64,000 nt of DNA from Psychromonas sp. CNPT3 (lineage in GTDB: Bacteria; Pseudomonadota; Gammaproteobacteria; Enterobacterales; Psychromonadaceae), in contig NC_020802.1 of NCBI RefSeq assembly GCF_000153405.2, positions 143,883-207,882 on the forward strand. The letters run 5' to 3'. The number at the start of each line of letters is the position of its first letter. Position 1 is the first letter of the stretch. The notes beneath the pieces are model-generated. The model was not told the DNA's origin. It was given only the letters and a program-made list of their open reading frames with translations, and made no database searches. Below, in pieces: positions 36,692 through 47,009 of this stretch. A program made the translations under genes and the position numbers.

Positions 36692-39241
36692 ATGAGCAAA
36701 ATAAGACTAGTGGTCATTGGCAATGGGATGGTAGGGCACCGTTTTATCGATGATTTTGTAGAAAAAGCGAATTTAGATGAATATGAAATTACAGTTTTTT
36801 GCGAAGAGCCTCGAGTTGCCTATGATCGTGTTCACCTCTCTTCTTATTTTTCACATCATACCGCAGAAGAGCTTTCTCTTGTTAAAGAGGGCTTTTACGA
36901 GAAACATAATATTAATATCTTGATTGGTGAGCGCGCATTAACCATCAACCGAGAAGAAAAAGTGATCCATTCGCAAACGGGACGTGCCGTCTATTATGAT
37001 AAATTAGTCATGGCGACAGGCTCATACCCATGGGTACCGACCATTAAAGGCAATGAAGGTCCTGATTGTTTTGTATATCGCACCATTGAAGATTTAGATG
37101 CCATTGAAGGCAGTGCTCGTCGCAGTAAAAGCGGTGTGGTAGTGGGTGGTGGATTATTAGGTTTAGAAGCTGCAGGCGCGTTAAAAGCGCTGGGTGTTGA
37201 AACGCATGTTATTGAATTTGCACCTGTCCTTATGGCTGAGCAGTTAGATGCGCAAGGCGGTCAAATGCTTCGCGATAAAATTGAGAATATTGGTGTAAAA
37301 GTTCATACCAGTAAAAACACCTTAGAGATAGTACGCGGGGGAGAAACCGCGCGTAATACCATGAAGTTTGCAGATGGTACTCATCTTGAAGTTGATTTTA
37401 TTGTTTTTTCAACGGGTATTCGTCCGCAAGATAAATTAGCACAACAATGTGGCCTAGAAATTGGTACTCGTGGTGGTATTTCTATTAATAATCAATGTAA
37501 AACATCAGATGACGATGTTTATGCTATTGGTGAATGTGCGGCTTGGAATGATAAGTTTTTTGGTTTAGTCGCGCCTGGTTATAGCATGGCAAAAGTGGCT
37601 GTGGATAATATTTTAGGCGGTGAAAGTGAGTTTGCCGGTGCAGATATGAGCGCTAAGCTCAAATTACTTGGCGTTGATGTAGGCAGTATTGGCGATGCCA
37701 ATGGACGCACCCCTAATTGTAAAAGTTATGTTTATTTAGATGAGCATAATTCGGTTTATAAACGCATTATCGTTTCCGAAGATGGTAAGCAACTACTCGG
37801 CGCTGTGCTCGTGGGTGATACCGAAAGTTACAGTGATTTATTACAATATAAGCTCAATAATATTGAATTACCAAAACATCCGGACACTTTAATTTTACCG
37901 GCGCATGCTGGCGGTGAAAAAGTGGGTTTAGGCGTCGATGCTTTGCCAGATTCGGCGCAAGTGTGCTCTTGTTTTGATGTTAAAAAATCGGATATTGCCG
38001 ACGCGGTTGCCGCCGGGCATTGCACCATTGGCGCGCTTAAAGCTGAAACAGGGGCGGGTACGGGGTGTGGTGGTTGTATTCCTTTGATCACTCAGTTACT
38101 TAACTCTGAACTTAGTAAGCAAGGTATTGAGGTTAAAAACCATCTTTGTGAGCATTTTGAATATTCCCGTCAAGAATTATTCCACCTGATCCGTATTGAA
38201 AAAATCAAAACTTTCCAAACTCTACTCTCTAAATATGGCAAAGGCTATGGCTGTGAAGTCTGTAAACCGACGGTTGGCTCAATTTTAGCATCATGTTGGA
38301 ATGAGTATATTTTATCGAGTGATCATAATGGTTTACAAGAAACCAATGATATCTTTTTAGGTAATATGCAAAAAAATGGTACTTACTCGGTAATACCGCG
38401 TATGGCCGGTGGTGAAGTGACGGCGAAAGGCCTTGGCGCAATCGCTAAAGTTGCTGAGCAGTATGACTTGTATACCAAAATAACAGGCGCCCAGCGTATC
38501 GGCCTTTTTGGCGCACATAAATCAGATCTTCCGGATATTTGGCAACAGTTGTTAGATGCAGGGTTTGAAACTGGGCAAGCGTATGCCAAAGCACTACGTA
38601 TGGTTAAAACCTGTGTAGGTAGCACTTGGTGCCGTTATGGTGTGCAAGATAGTGTTGGTTTTGGTGTTGAACTTGAAAATCGCTATAAAGGCTTACGTAC
38701 GCCACATAAGATGAAGTTTGGTGTATCAGGTTGTACGCGTGAGTGCGCTGAGGCACAAGGTAAAGATGTGGGCATTATTGCTACCGATTCAGGCTGGAAT
38801 CTTTATGTGTGTGGAAATGGCGGTATGAAACCGCAGCATGCATCATTACTTGCGTCTGATTTAGATAAAGAAACGTTATTACAGTACATAGATCGTTTTA
38901 TGATGTTTTATGTGCGCACCGCAGACAAATTAACGCGTACTTCGGTGTGGCTACAAAGTTTAGAGGGCGGTATTGAGTACTTACAGGATGTTATCGTTAA
39001 TGACAAACTTGGGATCAATGCACAACTTGAAGCGGATATGGCCATTTCAATCGAGAGTTATGAATGTGAGTGGCAAGCAACATTAAATGATAAAGCGCAA
39101 TTGGCGCGTTTTTCACACTTTATTAATAGTGACTTAGAAGATGACAATGTGCTGTTTACGCCAACGCGGTCTCAAAAACGTCCTGCGTTTGAAAGTGAAA
39201 AAGCCCCTACGTATAAAATTAATTTGGAGACAACAGTATGA
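36692..39241 (+). CDS. nirB: NADH-dependent nitrite reductase, large subunit
   Basis: 849 residues. N-terminal FAD/NAD(P)-binding halves (VVIGNGMVGHRFID, VVVGGGLLGLEAAGAL), a BFD-type [2Fe-2S] region (CSCFDVKKSDI with GCGGC), and the C-terminal siroheme-[4Fe-4S] domain with CVGSTWC and CTREC supplying four cluster cysteines. It reduces nitrite to ammonium in the cytoplasm with NADH. FNR site upstream indicates anaerobic expression. A 4-bp overlap with nirD. Confidence 0.96.
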   Translation: MSKIRLVVIGNGMVGHRFIDDFVEKANLDEYEITVFCEEPRVAYDRVHLSSYFSHHTAEELSLVKEGFYEKHNINILIGERALTINREEKVIHSQTGRAVYYDKLVMATGSYPWVPTIKGNEGPDCFVYRTIEDLDAIEGSARRSKSGVVVGGGLLGLEAAGALKALGVETHVIEFAPVLMAEQLDAQGGQMLRDKIENIGVKVHTSKNTLEIVRGGETARNTMKFADGTHLEVDFIVFSTGIRPQDKLAQQCGLEIGTRGGISINNQCKTSDDDVYAIGECAAWNDKFFGLVAPGYSMAKVAVDNILGGESEFAGADMSAKLKLLGVDVGSIGDANGRTPNCKSYVYLDEHNSVYKRIIVSEDGKQLLGAVLVGDTESYSDLLQYKLNNIELPKHPDTLILPAHAGGEKVGLGVDALPDSAQVCSCFDVKKSDIADAVAAGHCTIGALKAETGAGTGCGGCIPLITQLLNSELSKQGIEVKNHLCEHFEYSRQELFHLIRIEKIKTFQTLLSKYGKGYGCEVCKPTVGSILASCWNEYILSSDHNGLQETNDIFLGNMQKNGTYSVIPRMAGGEVTAKGLGAIAKVAEQYDLYTKITGAQRIGLFGAHKSDLPDIWQQLLDAGFETGQAYAKALRMVKTCVGSTWCRYGVQDSVGFGVELENRYKGLRTPHKMKFGVSGCTRECAEAQGKDVGIIATDSGWNLYVCGNGGMKPQHASLLASDLDKETLLQYIDRFMMFYVRTADKLTRTSVWLQSLEGGIEYLQDVIVNDKLGINAQLEADMAISIESYECEWQATLNDKAQLARFSHFINSDLEDDNVLFTPTRSQKRPAFESEKAPTYKINLETTV

Positions 39242-39567
39242 GTCATTGGGTCAATGTCTGCGCGTTAGATAAAATATTTCCGGGCACGGGTGTTTGTGCT
39301 TTAGTCGATCAGAAGCAAGTCGCTATTTTTCGGCCACACGCGAGTGATGATGTTTATGCCATTGCCAATATGGATCCTTTTGCACGCTCTAACGTGTTAT
39401 CTCGCGGTATTATTTGTGAGCATGAGGGGCAATATTGGGTGGCATCACCCTTAAAAAAACAGCGCTTTAATTTAGTCAGTGGGCATTGCCTTGAAAATGA
39501 TGAAGTGAGCGTTGATGTTTACAAAGCCCGTGTTGTAAAGGGCCATGTGGAAATTAGTGTGTCGTAA
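39238..39567 (+). CDS. nirD: Nitrite reductase small subunit NirD
   Basis: 109-residue Rieske-fold protein (NirD family) without the usual Rieske Cys/His ligand pairs in full, as is normal for NirD. Motifs VCALVDQKQVAIF and NVLSRGIICEHEGQYWVASPLKKQRF are typical. It partners NirB; the starts overlap by ATGA. Confidence 0.92.
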   Translation: MSHWVNVCALDKIFPGTGVCALVDQKQVAIFRPHASDDVYAIANMDPFARSNVLSRGIICEHEGQYWVASPLKKQRFNLVSGHCLENDEVSVDVYKARVVKGHVEISVS

Positions 39568-39626
39568 TCGGCTGCTTATGCCCACAAATTGGCTACAAAT
39601 ATTTTTTAAATCTAAGGGAAGAAAAG

Positions 39627-40415
39627 ATGTACGCTAAAAGTATAAAAAAATGTGCAGCTAACGCTGCACGCATTGTTAAATTTGCAAAAGAAGATAAATT
39701 GGGATTTTGGATAAGCTCTGCAATGGCAGGTGCGTATGTTGGACTCGGTATTATTTTAATCTTTAGTTTAGGCAACGTGGTTGATCCTTCGATGCGCACA
39801 TTAGTAATGGGTAGCTGTTTTGGGATCGCATTAACACTGGTTATTATAGCGGGCTCAGAACTGTTTACGGGTCACACTATGTTCTTAACCTTTGGCGCAT
39901 TGACCAAGCAAATCACTTGGAAAGATAAATTCGTTGTTTTACCACAAACGTGGATTGGCAATTTAATTGGCTCTATCTTTGTTGCTTACCTTTTTTATCT
40001 TGCCGGTGGTGGTGCGTTATTAAATTTTGAAGGCAGTTTATTGCATAAAGTCGCTTTTGCTAAAACGCAGGCGCCAGCTTTAGTTTTATTTGCTAAAGGC
40101 ATGCTTTGTAACTGGCTTGTTTGCCTTGCTATTTGGATGGCACTGCGCACTGAAGGTAGTGCTAAATTTATCGCTATCTGGTGGTGTTTGTTAGCTTTTA
40201 TCGCGTCAGGTTACGAGCATAGCATTGCAAATATGACTATCTTTGCACTTTCGTGGTTTGGTGATGCGAAAGAAGGCTTTAACATGGTGGGTATCGGTCA
40301 TAACTTACTTTGGGTGTCATTAGGCAATGTAGTGAGTGGCGCATTATTTATGGGCGTGGGTTATTGGTTATCAACACCAAAATTCGATCGTTTAAAGTTA
40401 ATGTTTAAAAAATAA
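39627..40415 (+). CDS. nirC: Formate/nitrite transporter (NirC-like)
   Basis: 262-residue FNT-family channel with six membrane helices. Family motifs: AGAYVGLGIIL near the start, GSELFTGHTMF and the later CNWLVCLAIW and GYEHSIANM. Adjacent to nirBD it most likely moves nitrite. AGGGAAG ribosome site. Ends the operon at a strong terminator. Confidence 0.92.
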   Translation: MYAKSIKKCAANAARIVKFAKEDKLGFWISSAMAGAYVGLGIILIFSLGNVVDPSMRTLVMGSCFGIALTLVIIAGSELFTGHTMFLTFGALTKQITWKDKFVVLPQTWIGNLIGSIFVAYLFYLAGGGALLNFEGSLLHKVAFAKTQAPALVLFAKGMLCNWLVCLAIWMALRTEGSAKFIAIWWCLLAFIASGYEHSIANMTIFALSWFGDAKEGFNMVGIGHNLLWVSLGNVVSGALFMGVGYWLSTPKFDRLKLMFKK

Positions 40416-40430
40416 TATTAGCGAAAATAA

Positions 40431-40475
40431 AAAAGGTTATCAGTACACTTAAGTACATTGATAACCTTTTTTTTT
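40431..40475. terminator. Strong bidirectional terminator after nirC
   Basis: A 12-bp stem AAAAGGTTATCA/TGATAACCTTTT, with an additional inner GTAC/GTAC pair, is followed by a long T-run; A-rich flank on the other side lets it serve yrbG too. Confidence 0.9.
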
Positions 40476-40485
40476 GCGTTTTTAA

Positions 40486-41457
40486 TTAAGCGACAAAAAG
40501 CCAAAGCATATAAGCGATATAAGCACTTAATAAAACCGCGCCCTCTACGCGCCCTAAGCGGCCTGTCTGACCTTTTCGCCAAGCGATAGAGAATACTATC
40601 AATGTTAGCGTTAATGCTATCATCACCGGGAAATCACGCGTGATAACGGCATTGTCGACCGTCCCCGGGTTAATTATTCCGGGTAATGCCATAACGCCTA
40701 ATAAATTAAAAATATTTGAGCCAATAATATTACCCACGGCTAAATCAAATTCTTTTTTTCTAGCAGCTGCAATCGTGGTGGCAAGCTCAGGTAAACTGGT
40801 ACCAATGGCGACAATCGTTAAGCCAATGATTAAATCACTGACATGATAGTATTGCGCAATTTCGACCGCGCCCCACACTAAAATACGTGATGAAATAATC
40901 AAAACGACAATGCCAATAATTAACCACTTTAAAGCGACTTTCTTAGAGACCTGCTCTGGGAGTTCATCAAGAATTTCTTGTGATAAATTATCTTTATCGT
41001 GATTTTTTGCTTCCCAAATAGTAAAGGCTAACATGGCAAACATCATGCTCAGTAAGATAATGCCATTGAAGAAACTCAGGTAAAGATCAGAAACCAGAAA
41101 ATAGGTAAAGAGGCTGATCAGAAGTAAGGCTGGCATCTCACGTTTAAGCAGTTTAGAGTGAATTTGTAAGGGATAAAATAAGGCGGTTAAGCCAAGCATC
41201 AAGCCGACATTCGTAATGTTAGAGCCAATCGCATTGCCGACTGAAAGTCCTGTTTTACCGGCAAAAGCCGCCATGGCCGAGACAAGCATTTCGGGAGCAG
41301 AGGTACCTAATCCGACGATAACGACGCCGACAATCAAAGGTGATATTGAAAAACTACGCGCGGTATTGGAGGCGCCTAAAACAAATTTATCAGCACTCCA
41401 AATGAGTAATGCAAAACCAACAATAATGGCCAATGCGGCAGATATTAAAGTGAACAA
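40486..41457 (-). CDS. yrbG: Calcium/sodium antiporter YrbG-type (CaCA family)
   Basis: 323-residue membrane protein, ten helices in two inverted repeats with the alpha motifs GLGTSAPEMLVSAMAA and AIGTSLPELATTIAAARK plus GNAIGSNITN and GNIIGSNIFN. This is the K+-independent Na+/Ca2+ exchanger family; ion specificity is inferred. Lies between the rpoZ terminator and the nirC terminator as a single gene. Confidence 0.9.
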   Translation of the reverse strand: MFTLISAALAIIVGFALLIWSADKFVLGASNTARSFSISPLIVGVVIVGLGTSAPEMLVSAMAAFAGKTGLSVGNAIGSNITNVGLMLGLTALFYPLQIHSKLLKREMPALLLISLFTYFLVSDLYLSFFNGIILLSMMFAMLAFTIWEAKNHDKDNLSQEILDELPEQVSKKVALKWLIIGIVVLIISSRILVWGAVEIAQYYHVSDLIIGLTIVAIGTSLPELATTIAAARKKEFDLAVGNIIGSNIFNLLGVMALPGIINPGTVDNAVITRDFPVMIALTLTLIVFSIAWRKGQTGRLGRVEGAVLLSAYIAYMLWLFVA

Positions 41458-41473
41458 TCTATTTTCTCCGAAT

Positions 41474-41509
41474 AAAAAAAACGTCGTGCATTTACATGGA
41501 CGACGTTTT
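41474..41509 (-). terminator. Terminator after rpoZ
   Basis: On the minus strand AAAACGTCGT pairs with ACGACGTTTT and is followed by TTTT, 23 bp after the rpoZ stop. It separates rpoZ from yrbG. Confidence 0.85.
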
Positions 41510-41532
41510 AAAAGAGGGTGTTAAAGAGGGAG

Positions 41533-41808
41533 TTAGCCTCTTCCTTCTGCAATAGCTGCAACAGCTGCAAGTTCAGCTGCTTGTTTCTCATGTTTTTCTT
41601 GGCGATCTTGAATGTCCATATATTCGTTAGTGATCAAGCCTGCTTCGATTTCACGTAATGCGATCACGGTAGGCTTATCATTTTCAGGATCAACTAAAGG
41701 CGTTTTACCTTGTGTTGCAAGCTGGCGAGCTCGACGAGATGCCATTAAGATAAGATCAAAACGATTACCAACTACATTTACTGCATCTTCAACGGTTACA
41801 CGTGCCAT
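41533..41808 (-). CDS. rpoZ: RNA polymerase omega subunit
   Basis: 91 residues from the ATG at 41808 ([10 protein letters not shown]), the standard omega N-terminus; an upstream ATG at 41820 adds only four residues. The core [16 protein letters not shown] and the [15 protein letters not shown] segment are invariant in gammaproteobacteria. Assembly factor for the beta-prime subunit. Follows gmk as in E. coli, but a terminator instead of spoT comes next. Confidence 0.95.
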   Translation of the reverse strand: MARVTVEDAVNVVGNRFDLILMASRRARQLATQGKTPLVDPENDKPTVIALREIEAGLITNEYMDIQDRQEKHEKQAAELAAVAAIAEGRG

Positions 41809-41983
41809 GTTGCACTCCAAAAATTAATTACATAAAAACGGGCGCTTATTATACACCTGCAAGGGTGATATGCCAAGTAACAACGCTTAGATGTTTAAAA
41901 ATTAGTCAATATCACGTAAATATATCAATAAAGGCGCCGATATTACAGTAAATATAAGTGCTAGAAGAGCTTATGCCACTTTT

Positions 41984-42607
41984 TTATTTTAGCAAGTTTG
42001 CGATCATATCTTTATGCAGCTGGATCTGGCCTGCTTGTAAATTACGTTTGGCATTTACAATGCTTGAAAACTCCCGACACGCCTTATCGAAATCGTCGTT
42101 AATGATCAAATAATCATATTCATTATAATGCGACATTTCAGATTGAGCTTGTTGCATGCGTTTGTTAATGATCTCACTGCTATCTTGGCCACGTGTTTGT
42201 AAGCGTTTCTCTAACTCAACACGGCTCGGTGGCAGAATGAAAATGCCCACCGCGTCTGGCATCATTTCTCGGACTTGGCGTGCGCCTTGCCAATCAATAT
42301 CTAAAAAGACATCGATACCTTGTTGCAGTGCTTGTTCAATGTTAACGCGTGATGTGCCGTAGTGATTACTGAACACTTTTGCCCATTCAAAAAAAGAATT
42401 ACTATCAATGAGTTGTTGAAATTGTGCAAGGTCGACAAAGTGATAATGCTCACCGTCGCGTTCACCTTTACGGGGTGCGCGTGTAGTATGCGATACGGAA
42501 ACTTGTAATTGCCATGCTCGTTTTTCTGCTAATAACGCATTAATAAGGCTGGATTTTCCAGCGCCACTTGGGGCCGATATAATATAAAGCGTGCCAACTT
42601 GGGACAT
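41984..42607 (-). CDS. gmk: Guanylate kinase
   Basis: 207 residues with the P-loop [12 protein letters not shown], the GMP-binding [19 protein letters not shown] and the lid-region [13 protein letters not shown]. Converts GMP to GDP. Upstream neighbour of rpoZ, 175 bp away. Confidence 0.96.
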   Translation of the reverse strand: MSQVGTLYIISAPSGAGKSSLINALLAEKRAWQLQVSVSHTTRAPRKGERDGEHYHFVDLAQFQQLIDSNSFFEWAKVFSNHYGTSRVNIEQALQQGIDVFLDIDWQGARQVREMMPDAVGIFILPPSRVELEKRLQTRGQDSSEIINKRMQQAQSEMSHYNEYDYLIINDDFDKACREFSSIVNAKRNLQAGQIQLHKDMIANLLK

Positions 42608-42696
42608 AAATCTATCTTCCTGATCGAGTATATTTGATGGGCGCGGATTATCGCCTATTTTGAGGGGAATGTCCTTTTTATATCAAAAATAGAAGC

Positions 42697-42722
42697 AAAA
42701 AAAAGAAGACAATAATGTCTCC
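42697..42722 (-). terminator. Terminator after the phosphoribosyltransferase gene
   Basis: On the minus strand GGAGACA/TGTCTTC forms a short stem followed by eight T residues. It lies 25 bp past the stop codon. Confidence 0.75.
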
Positions 42723-42746
42723 TTGTTAATTTTTTGATCGCCAAGA

Positions 42747-43310
42747 TTAATCGACAAAAAGGTGCTTAATGTTCTCAAGATCTTTTTTGCCTTCAAGCAG
42801 TTCTTCTCGACTTAACCCAGAGACTTCATGTGGAAATACCAACCATTCATCAGACTCGTGAATATAATAATCAGGTACGATATCAACCATTTTATTTTTA
42901 GGTTTGTAATAAGGCGTCGCAATACGCACATCGTTAGGCATATTCAAGCGCATTTTTTCAAAAAGTTTATCTTTTAAAGCCACCACGCTACGACCAGAGT
43001 CAAATACATCATCGACAATCAATAAAGCATCATCGGCATTAGCATGTTTAACAATATAATCTAAACCGTGTACTTTAATGATTTTACTTTGTTGGTTGAT
43101 CCCATAATAAGAAGAGGTTCGCACTGCAATATGATCCGTTTCTACTTTTTTAAAGTCGAAAAATTCTTGTACGGCAATACCAATGGGTGCGCCTCCACGC
43201 CAAATCCCTACAATAAATTGTGGACGAAAACCACTCTCAAATACTTGAGATGCCAAGAGAAATGAATCTTCTAATAATGTTTGCGCGCTAATAAATACTT
43301 TGTCGGACAT
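42747..43310 (-). CDS. Phosphoribosyltransferase, hypoxanthine/xanthine type
   Basis: 187 residues with the PRPP-binding motif LLIVDDVFDSGRS at about residues 95-107, an N-terminal GIWRGGAPIGIAVQEFF loop and a C-terminal hood (IHESDEWLVFPHE). It fits type I phosphoribosyltransferases that salvage hypoxanthine or xanthine; which base is used cannot be decided from the sequence. Single gene with its own terminator. Confidence 0.8.
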   Translation of the reverse strand: MSDKVFISAQTLLEDSFLLASQVFESGFRPQFIVGIWRGGAPIGIAVQEFFDFKKVETDHIAVRTSSYYGINQQSKIIKVHGLDYIVKHANADDALLIVDDVFDSGRSVVALKDKLFEKMRLNMPNDVRIATPYYKPKNKMVDIVPDYYIHESDEWLVFPHEVSGLSREELLEGKKDLENIKHLFVD

Positions 43311-43444
43311 GTGCCTCTCCTAATAATGTTGCGCAAAGTTTAGAGCAATGTGCGCATAGGATCTACACTTCATTATTATTTTATGGGAATAACGCTGCAG
43401 ATAAGTTTATTTTTAGGCCTTGTACGTGGTGTTAGGTATAAGCG

Positions 43445-44026
43445 CTAACGTTTAAAACGTAATAAAAATTCAATGCAGGTGATAGCTTCTAACGCACTCT
43501 TATTATTACCGAGTAGCAAAGCGCTATTAAGCGCGCCTTCACGTAATAAGAATAAGGTATTGAGCAGGAGAGTTTGTTTCTCTGCTTGGGGCTCAAAACT
43601 ATTAATATGCAGACTTAATAGTTTTTTTATCTTTTCTTTGTGCGCTTGGCATAATTGATAAAGAGCAACGTTTGTTTGCCCATATTCAGCGCAACTATTT
43701 TGAAAGTAGTCTCCTCTAAAAGGGCCTAATAGGGACTCTCGGTCGTTGATAGCATCATCAAGAAGCTCAAAGAACATTAGGAGAGCGTCTTTTCCTGTTT
43801 CTGCTTGTTGTAATTTTTGCTCAATAATCTCAAACTCTAAATTATCGCGATATAGTAACGTTTCGAGGATCAAAGCATCTTTACTGACAAAATGATTGTA
43901 TAACGTTTTTTTTGCAATATTGGCGGTTTTAATAATTTCATTAATACCCACCGCATGGATACCTTTTTGGTAAAACAAATTAAATGCAATATTGATAATA
44001 TGATTTTTTTTATTGTGCATTTTCAC
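43445..44026 (-). CDS. TetR-family transcriptional regulator
   Basis: 193 residues with an N-terminal helix-turn-helix (AFNLFYQKGIHAVGINEIIKTANIAKKTLYNHF, about residues 13-45) and a helical ligand-binding C-terminus. The start is the ATG at 44026 or two codons later. No divergent or adjacent target is obvious, and the gene stands between the phosphoribosyltransferase and pckA, so the regulated gene is unknown. Confidence 0.85.
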   Translation of the reverse strand: MKMHNKKNHIINIAFNLFYQKGIHAVGINEIIKTANIAKKTLYNHFVSKDALILETLLYRDNLEFEIIEQKLQQAETGKDALLMFFELLDDAINDRESLLGPFRGDYFQNSCAEYGQTNVALYQLCQAHKEKIKKLLSLHINSFEPQAEKQTLLLNTLFLLREGALNSALLLGNNKSALEAITCIEFLLRFKR

Positions 44027-44097
44027 CTATCTCTACAGTTGAGTCATGGATGCAATCGATGCTTGGCTATTGGCAGGATCTGTTTTCTTGTGTACTT

Positions 44098-44148
44098 ATA
44101 ACAAAGGAACTAAAAAATGATCCGTCTTACTTGTGAAATTATCCCTAC
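44098..44148 (+). mobile_element. MITE-like element, half copy
   Basis: ATAACAAAGGAACTA followed by AAAAAATGATCCGTCTTAC and GTGAAATTATCCCTAC matches the left third of the element at 11362-11522; the right end is missing. In the gap between the TetR gene and pckA. Confidence 0.6.
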
Positions 44149-44262
44149 GCTTTTAATATTTATTTTTTAAATGATGAGCGCGTATTCTGTTTGCTATGAC
44201 TTGTGGTTAACGATGCGAGTAGGGCGCGGATAAATTGCCCCACTCGCATTGATATTAGACCA

Positions 44263-45885
44263 CTATGTAGGTAATGTCGGACCCGCACTGAGTAATGCTT
44301 TACCTTTTTCTTTATCTGTATATTGAACAAAATTTTCAATAAACAATTTTGCTAAGTGTTCTGCCTTGGTATCCCACTCAATGACGTTCTCATAAGTATC
44401 TCGAGGATCTAAAATCTGACTGTCTACACCCGGTAGCGCTGTTGGCACACATAAATCAAACAAAGGGATTTGTATGCACTGCGCATCTTCTATCGATCCA
44501 TCTAAAATTGCATCAATAATAGCGCGCGTATCATGAATTGAAATACGCTTCCCAGTGCCGTTCCAGCCAGTATTGACAAGATAGGCTTGCGCGTCACACG
44601 CTTGCATGCGTTTGTCTAACTGCTCCGCATATTGTGTTGGATGTAAGGTTAAAAACGCAGCGCCAAAACACGCTGAGAAGGTGGGAGTTGGCTCTGTTAT
44701 GCCACGCTCTGTGCCGGCAAGCTTTGCGGTAAAGCCAGAAAGAAAATGGTATTGCGTTTGTGCTTTTGTGAGTTTTGAAACCGGTGGTAAAACGCCAAAA
44801 GCGTCGGCGGTTAAAAAGATAACTTTTTTAGCGTGCCCGCCTTTTGAATGTGGTTTTACGATATTATCGATATGGTAAATAGGATAGGACACACGAGAAT
44901 TTTCAGTTTTAGTGGCATCATCGTATTGTACTTGTGCATCATCATTAATCATGACATTTTCAAGTAAGGCATCACGACGGATGGCGCCGTAAATATCGGG
45001 CTCAGCCTGCGCATTTAAACGGATTGTTTTCGCGTAACAGCCACCCTCAAAATTAAACACCCCTGCATTATCCCAACCATGTTCATCATCGCCAATTAAA
45101 GCGCGCTTAGGATCGGTTGATAATGTGGTTTTACCGGTACCCGACAAACCAAAAAAGATGGCCGTATCACCTTGCTCATTCATATTTGCAGAGCAATGCA
45201 TCGATGCCATGCCTCGTAATGGCAGGAGGTAATTCATTACGGCGAACAAACCTTTTTTCATTTCTCCGCCATACCATGTCCCACCAATAACGAGAAGGTT
45301 ATCGGTTAGGTTAAAAGCGACGAAATTTTCAGAGTTTAGGCCTTGTGCTTGCCAGTCTGGGTTACTGGCTTTCGATCCATTAAGGAGAACAAAATCAGGT
45401 TCAAAATCAATTAACTCTTCTTCAGTTGGGCGAATAAACATGTTTTTAACAAAATGTGCCTGCCATGCAACTTCCATGACAAAACGCACTTTCAAGCGTG
45501 AATTTACATTGCTTCCACAATAGGCGTCGACGACAAATAAACGTTTATTTGACAGTTCAGTTGTTACAAGATCTTTAAAATGTGTCCATATATTTTGATC
45601 AATCGGATGATTATCATTTTTACCCTGATCGCTCCACCAAATAGTATCGCGCGTGGTGTCATCTTTTAAAATATATTTATCTTTTGGAGATCGCCCGGTA
45701 AAGATACCCGTATCGACAGCAATAGCACCTTGGTCGGTTAGAATACCTTTTTCAAAACCGCTTAACTTAGGATCCATCTCTTCAGCAAAAAGTGTGTCAT
45801 AACTGGGATTGTATATAATATTCGAAATATCTTTAATACCATACTGAGCTAAAGCATCGGCACCTAATGTGGTTGTTTTCGTCAT
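44263..45885 (-). CDS. pckA: Phosphoenolpyruvate carboxykinase (ATP)
   Basis: 540 residues from the ATG at 45885, which has AGGAGATC upstream and gives a normal N-terminus; a frame from 45951 adds 22 non-homologous residues. Motifs: [21 protein letters not shown], kinase-1a P-loop [16 protein letters not shown], and the late [13 protein letters not shown]. First committed step of gluconeogenesis from oxaloacetate. Downstream of hslR-hslO as in E. coli, with a hairpin between. Confidence 0.95.
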   Translation of the reverse strand: MTKTTTLGADALAQYGIKDISNIIYNPSYDTLFAEEMDPKLSGFEKGILTDQGAIAVDTGIFTGRSPKDKYILKDDTTRDTIWWSDQGKNDNHPIDQNIWTHFKDLVTTELSNKRLFVVDAYCGSNVNSRLKVRFVMEVAWQAHFVKNMFIRPTEEELIDFEPDFVLLNGSKASNPDWQAQGLNSENFVAFNLTDNLLVIGGTWYGGEMKKGLFAVMNYLLPLRGMASMHCSANMNEQGDTAIFFGLSGTGKTTLSTDPKRALIGDDEHGWDNAGVFNFEGGCYAKTIRLNAQAEPDIYGAIRRDALLENVMINDDAQVQYDDATKTENSRVSYPIYHIDNIVKPHSKGGHAKKVIFLTADAFGVLPPVSKLTKAQTQYHFLSGFTAKLAGTERGITEPTPTFSACFGAAFLTLHPTQYAEQLDKRMQACDAQAYLVNTGWNGTGKRISIHDTRAIIDAILDGSIEDAQCIQIPLFDLCVPTALPGVDSQILDPRDTYENVIEWDTKAEHLAKLFIENFVQYTDKEKGKALLSAGPTLPT

Positions 45886-46090
45886 ACTGATCTCCTTTTT
45901 TGGGCTTGTAATGACACCTTCTAAGTCTAAAAATAGAAAATGAAATTTCATCCCTCCAGAGTAGGAGAAACCGCGGCAAAAGGGTGAGATCTAAGTCATA
46001 ATATTGGTATAAAAAATAGACGTAAATGTAACGTATTTGTAAAAACTTTGTGTATGTCACTGGCTGAGGGGGAGATTAGCGAAAGAAGGG

Positions 46091-46126
46091 CGTTATCACC
46101 TTGTTAAAAGCGATAACGTTTTTTTG
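46091..46126. terminator. Hairpin between hslO and pckA
   Basis: CGTTATC/GATAACG stem with a 14-nt loop; the T-run follows on the plus strand, so in the minus direction it is only a weak terminator for hslO. Confidence 0.4.
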
Positions 46127-46128
46127 AA

Positions 46129-46998
46129 TTAATGTTGTTGGTTGTGTGTGTCTACCAATAAAACTTGTAAATCATTTATTTCAAAACGATAATCTGTGGC
46201 GCAATATTCACAGTGCATTTCAATGGCACCGCGCTCTTTTAATATTTCTAAAATCTCTTCAGGCTGGATAGATGCCAATGAAGAGAGGCAACGCTCTGTT
46301 GAGCATGAGCATTGGTAAGTGATCGCTTGTTCATCAAACAAACGTACTTCTTCTTGATGGTATAATCTAAATAATAATTCATCATGCTCTAAATCATAAA
46401 TTTCTTGTGCTTTTAGCGTATGTGCTAACGCGCAAACATGTTGAAAGTTATTTTCATGCTTTTCTATATCAGCGTCTTTTGCGGGTAAGGTTTGTAATAA
46501 TAGCCCTGCACATTGCATTTTATCTTTACTATTGGCATGCAAAATAATACGTGTTGGTAATTGTTCTGATTGCTTAAAATAATTTTCGAGACAGGCGCTT
46601 AACGATTTGTGATCGAGTGCCACAATACCTTGATAACGTTCACCATTTTCAGGTGCGATAGATATCATTAAATGCCCTTTTCCGACTAACTGCTCAAAAG
46701 ATAAGCCTTTGGTGTCACCATCAACCGAGGCAGTCCCGCGTAGCACTAAGTTTTGATTGGCATTAATAACTGCCATTTTCACCGGGCCATCACCCTGTAA
46801 CTGCACCGTTATTTTACCTTCAAATTTTAACATCGCGGTGAGTAACGTCGTCGCGATCAATAATTCGCCCATTAAATTGCTGACTTCTTCCGTGTAATTG
46901 TGATTTGCCGTTATTTCACTAAAACTGCTATCTGCATTGGCAATCTCACCTCGAATTTGAAAATCTTCAAATAGAAAACGTTGTAGTTGGTCTTTCAT
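46129..46998 (-). CDS. hslO: Hsp33, redox-regulated chaperone
   Basis: 289 residues with the Hsp33 fold and the C-terminal redox switch CSC...C...CEYC (CxC at about 233-235 and CxxC about 30 residues later) that binds zinc when reduced and activates the holdase on oxidation. 11 bp after hslR and upstream of pckA, the classical order. Confidence 0.95.
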   Translation of the reverse strand: MKDQLQRFLFEDFQIRGEIANADSSFSEITANHNYTEEVSNLMGELLIATTLLTAMLKFEGKITVQLQGDGPVKMAVINANQNLVLRGTASVDGDTKGLSFEQLVGKGHLMISIAPENGERYQGIVALDHKSLSACLENYFKQSEQLPTRIILHANSKDKMQCAGLLLQTLPAKDADIEKHENNFQHVCALAHTLKAQEIYDLEHDELLFRLYHQEEVRLFDEQAITYQCSCSTERCLSSLASIQPEEILEILKERGAIEMHCEYCATDYRFEINDLQVLLVDTHNQQH

Positions 46999-47009
46999 AA
47001 TATCTCTTC

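Noticed and set aside
45850-45951. 22-residue N-terminal extension of pckA
   Set aside because: The ATG at 45885 has AGGAGATC upstream and matches the family N-terminus.
45955-46010. CRP-like site upstream of pckA
   Set aside because: GGTGAG-N-GTCA similarity is too weak to a TGTGA-N6-TCACA box to report.
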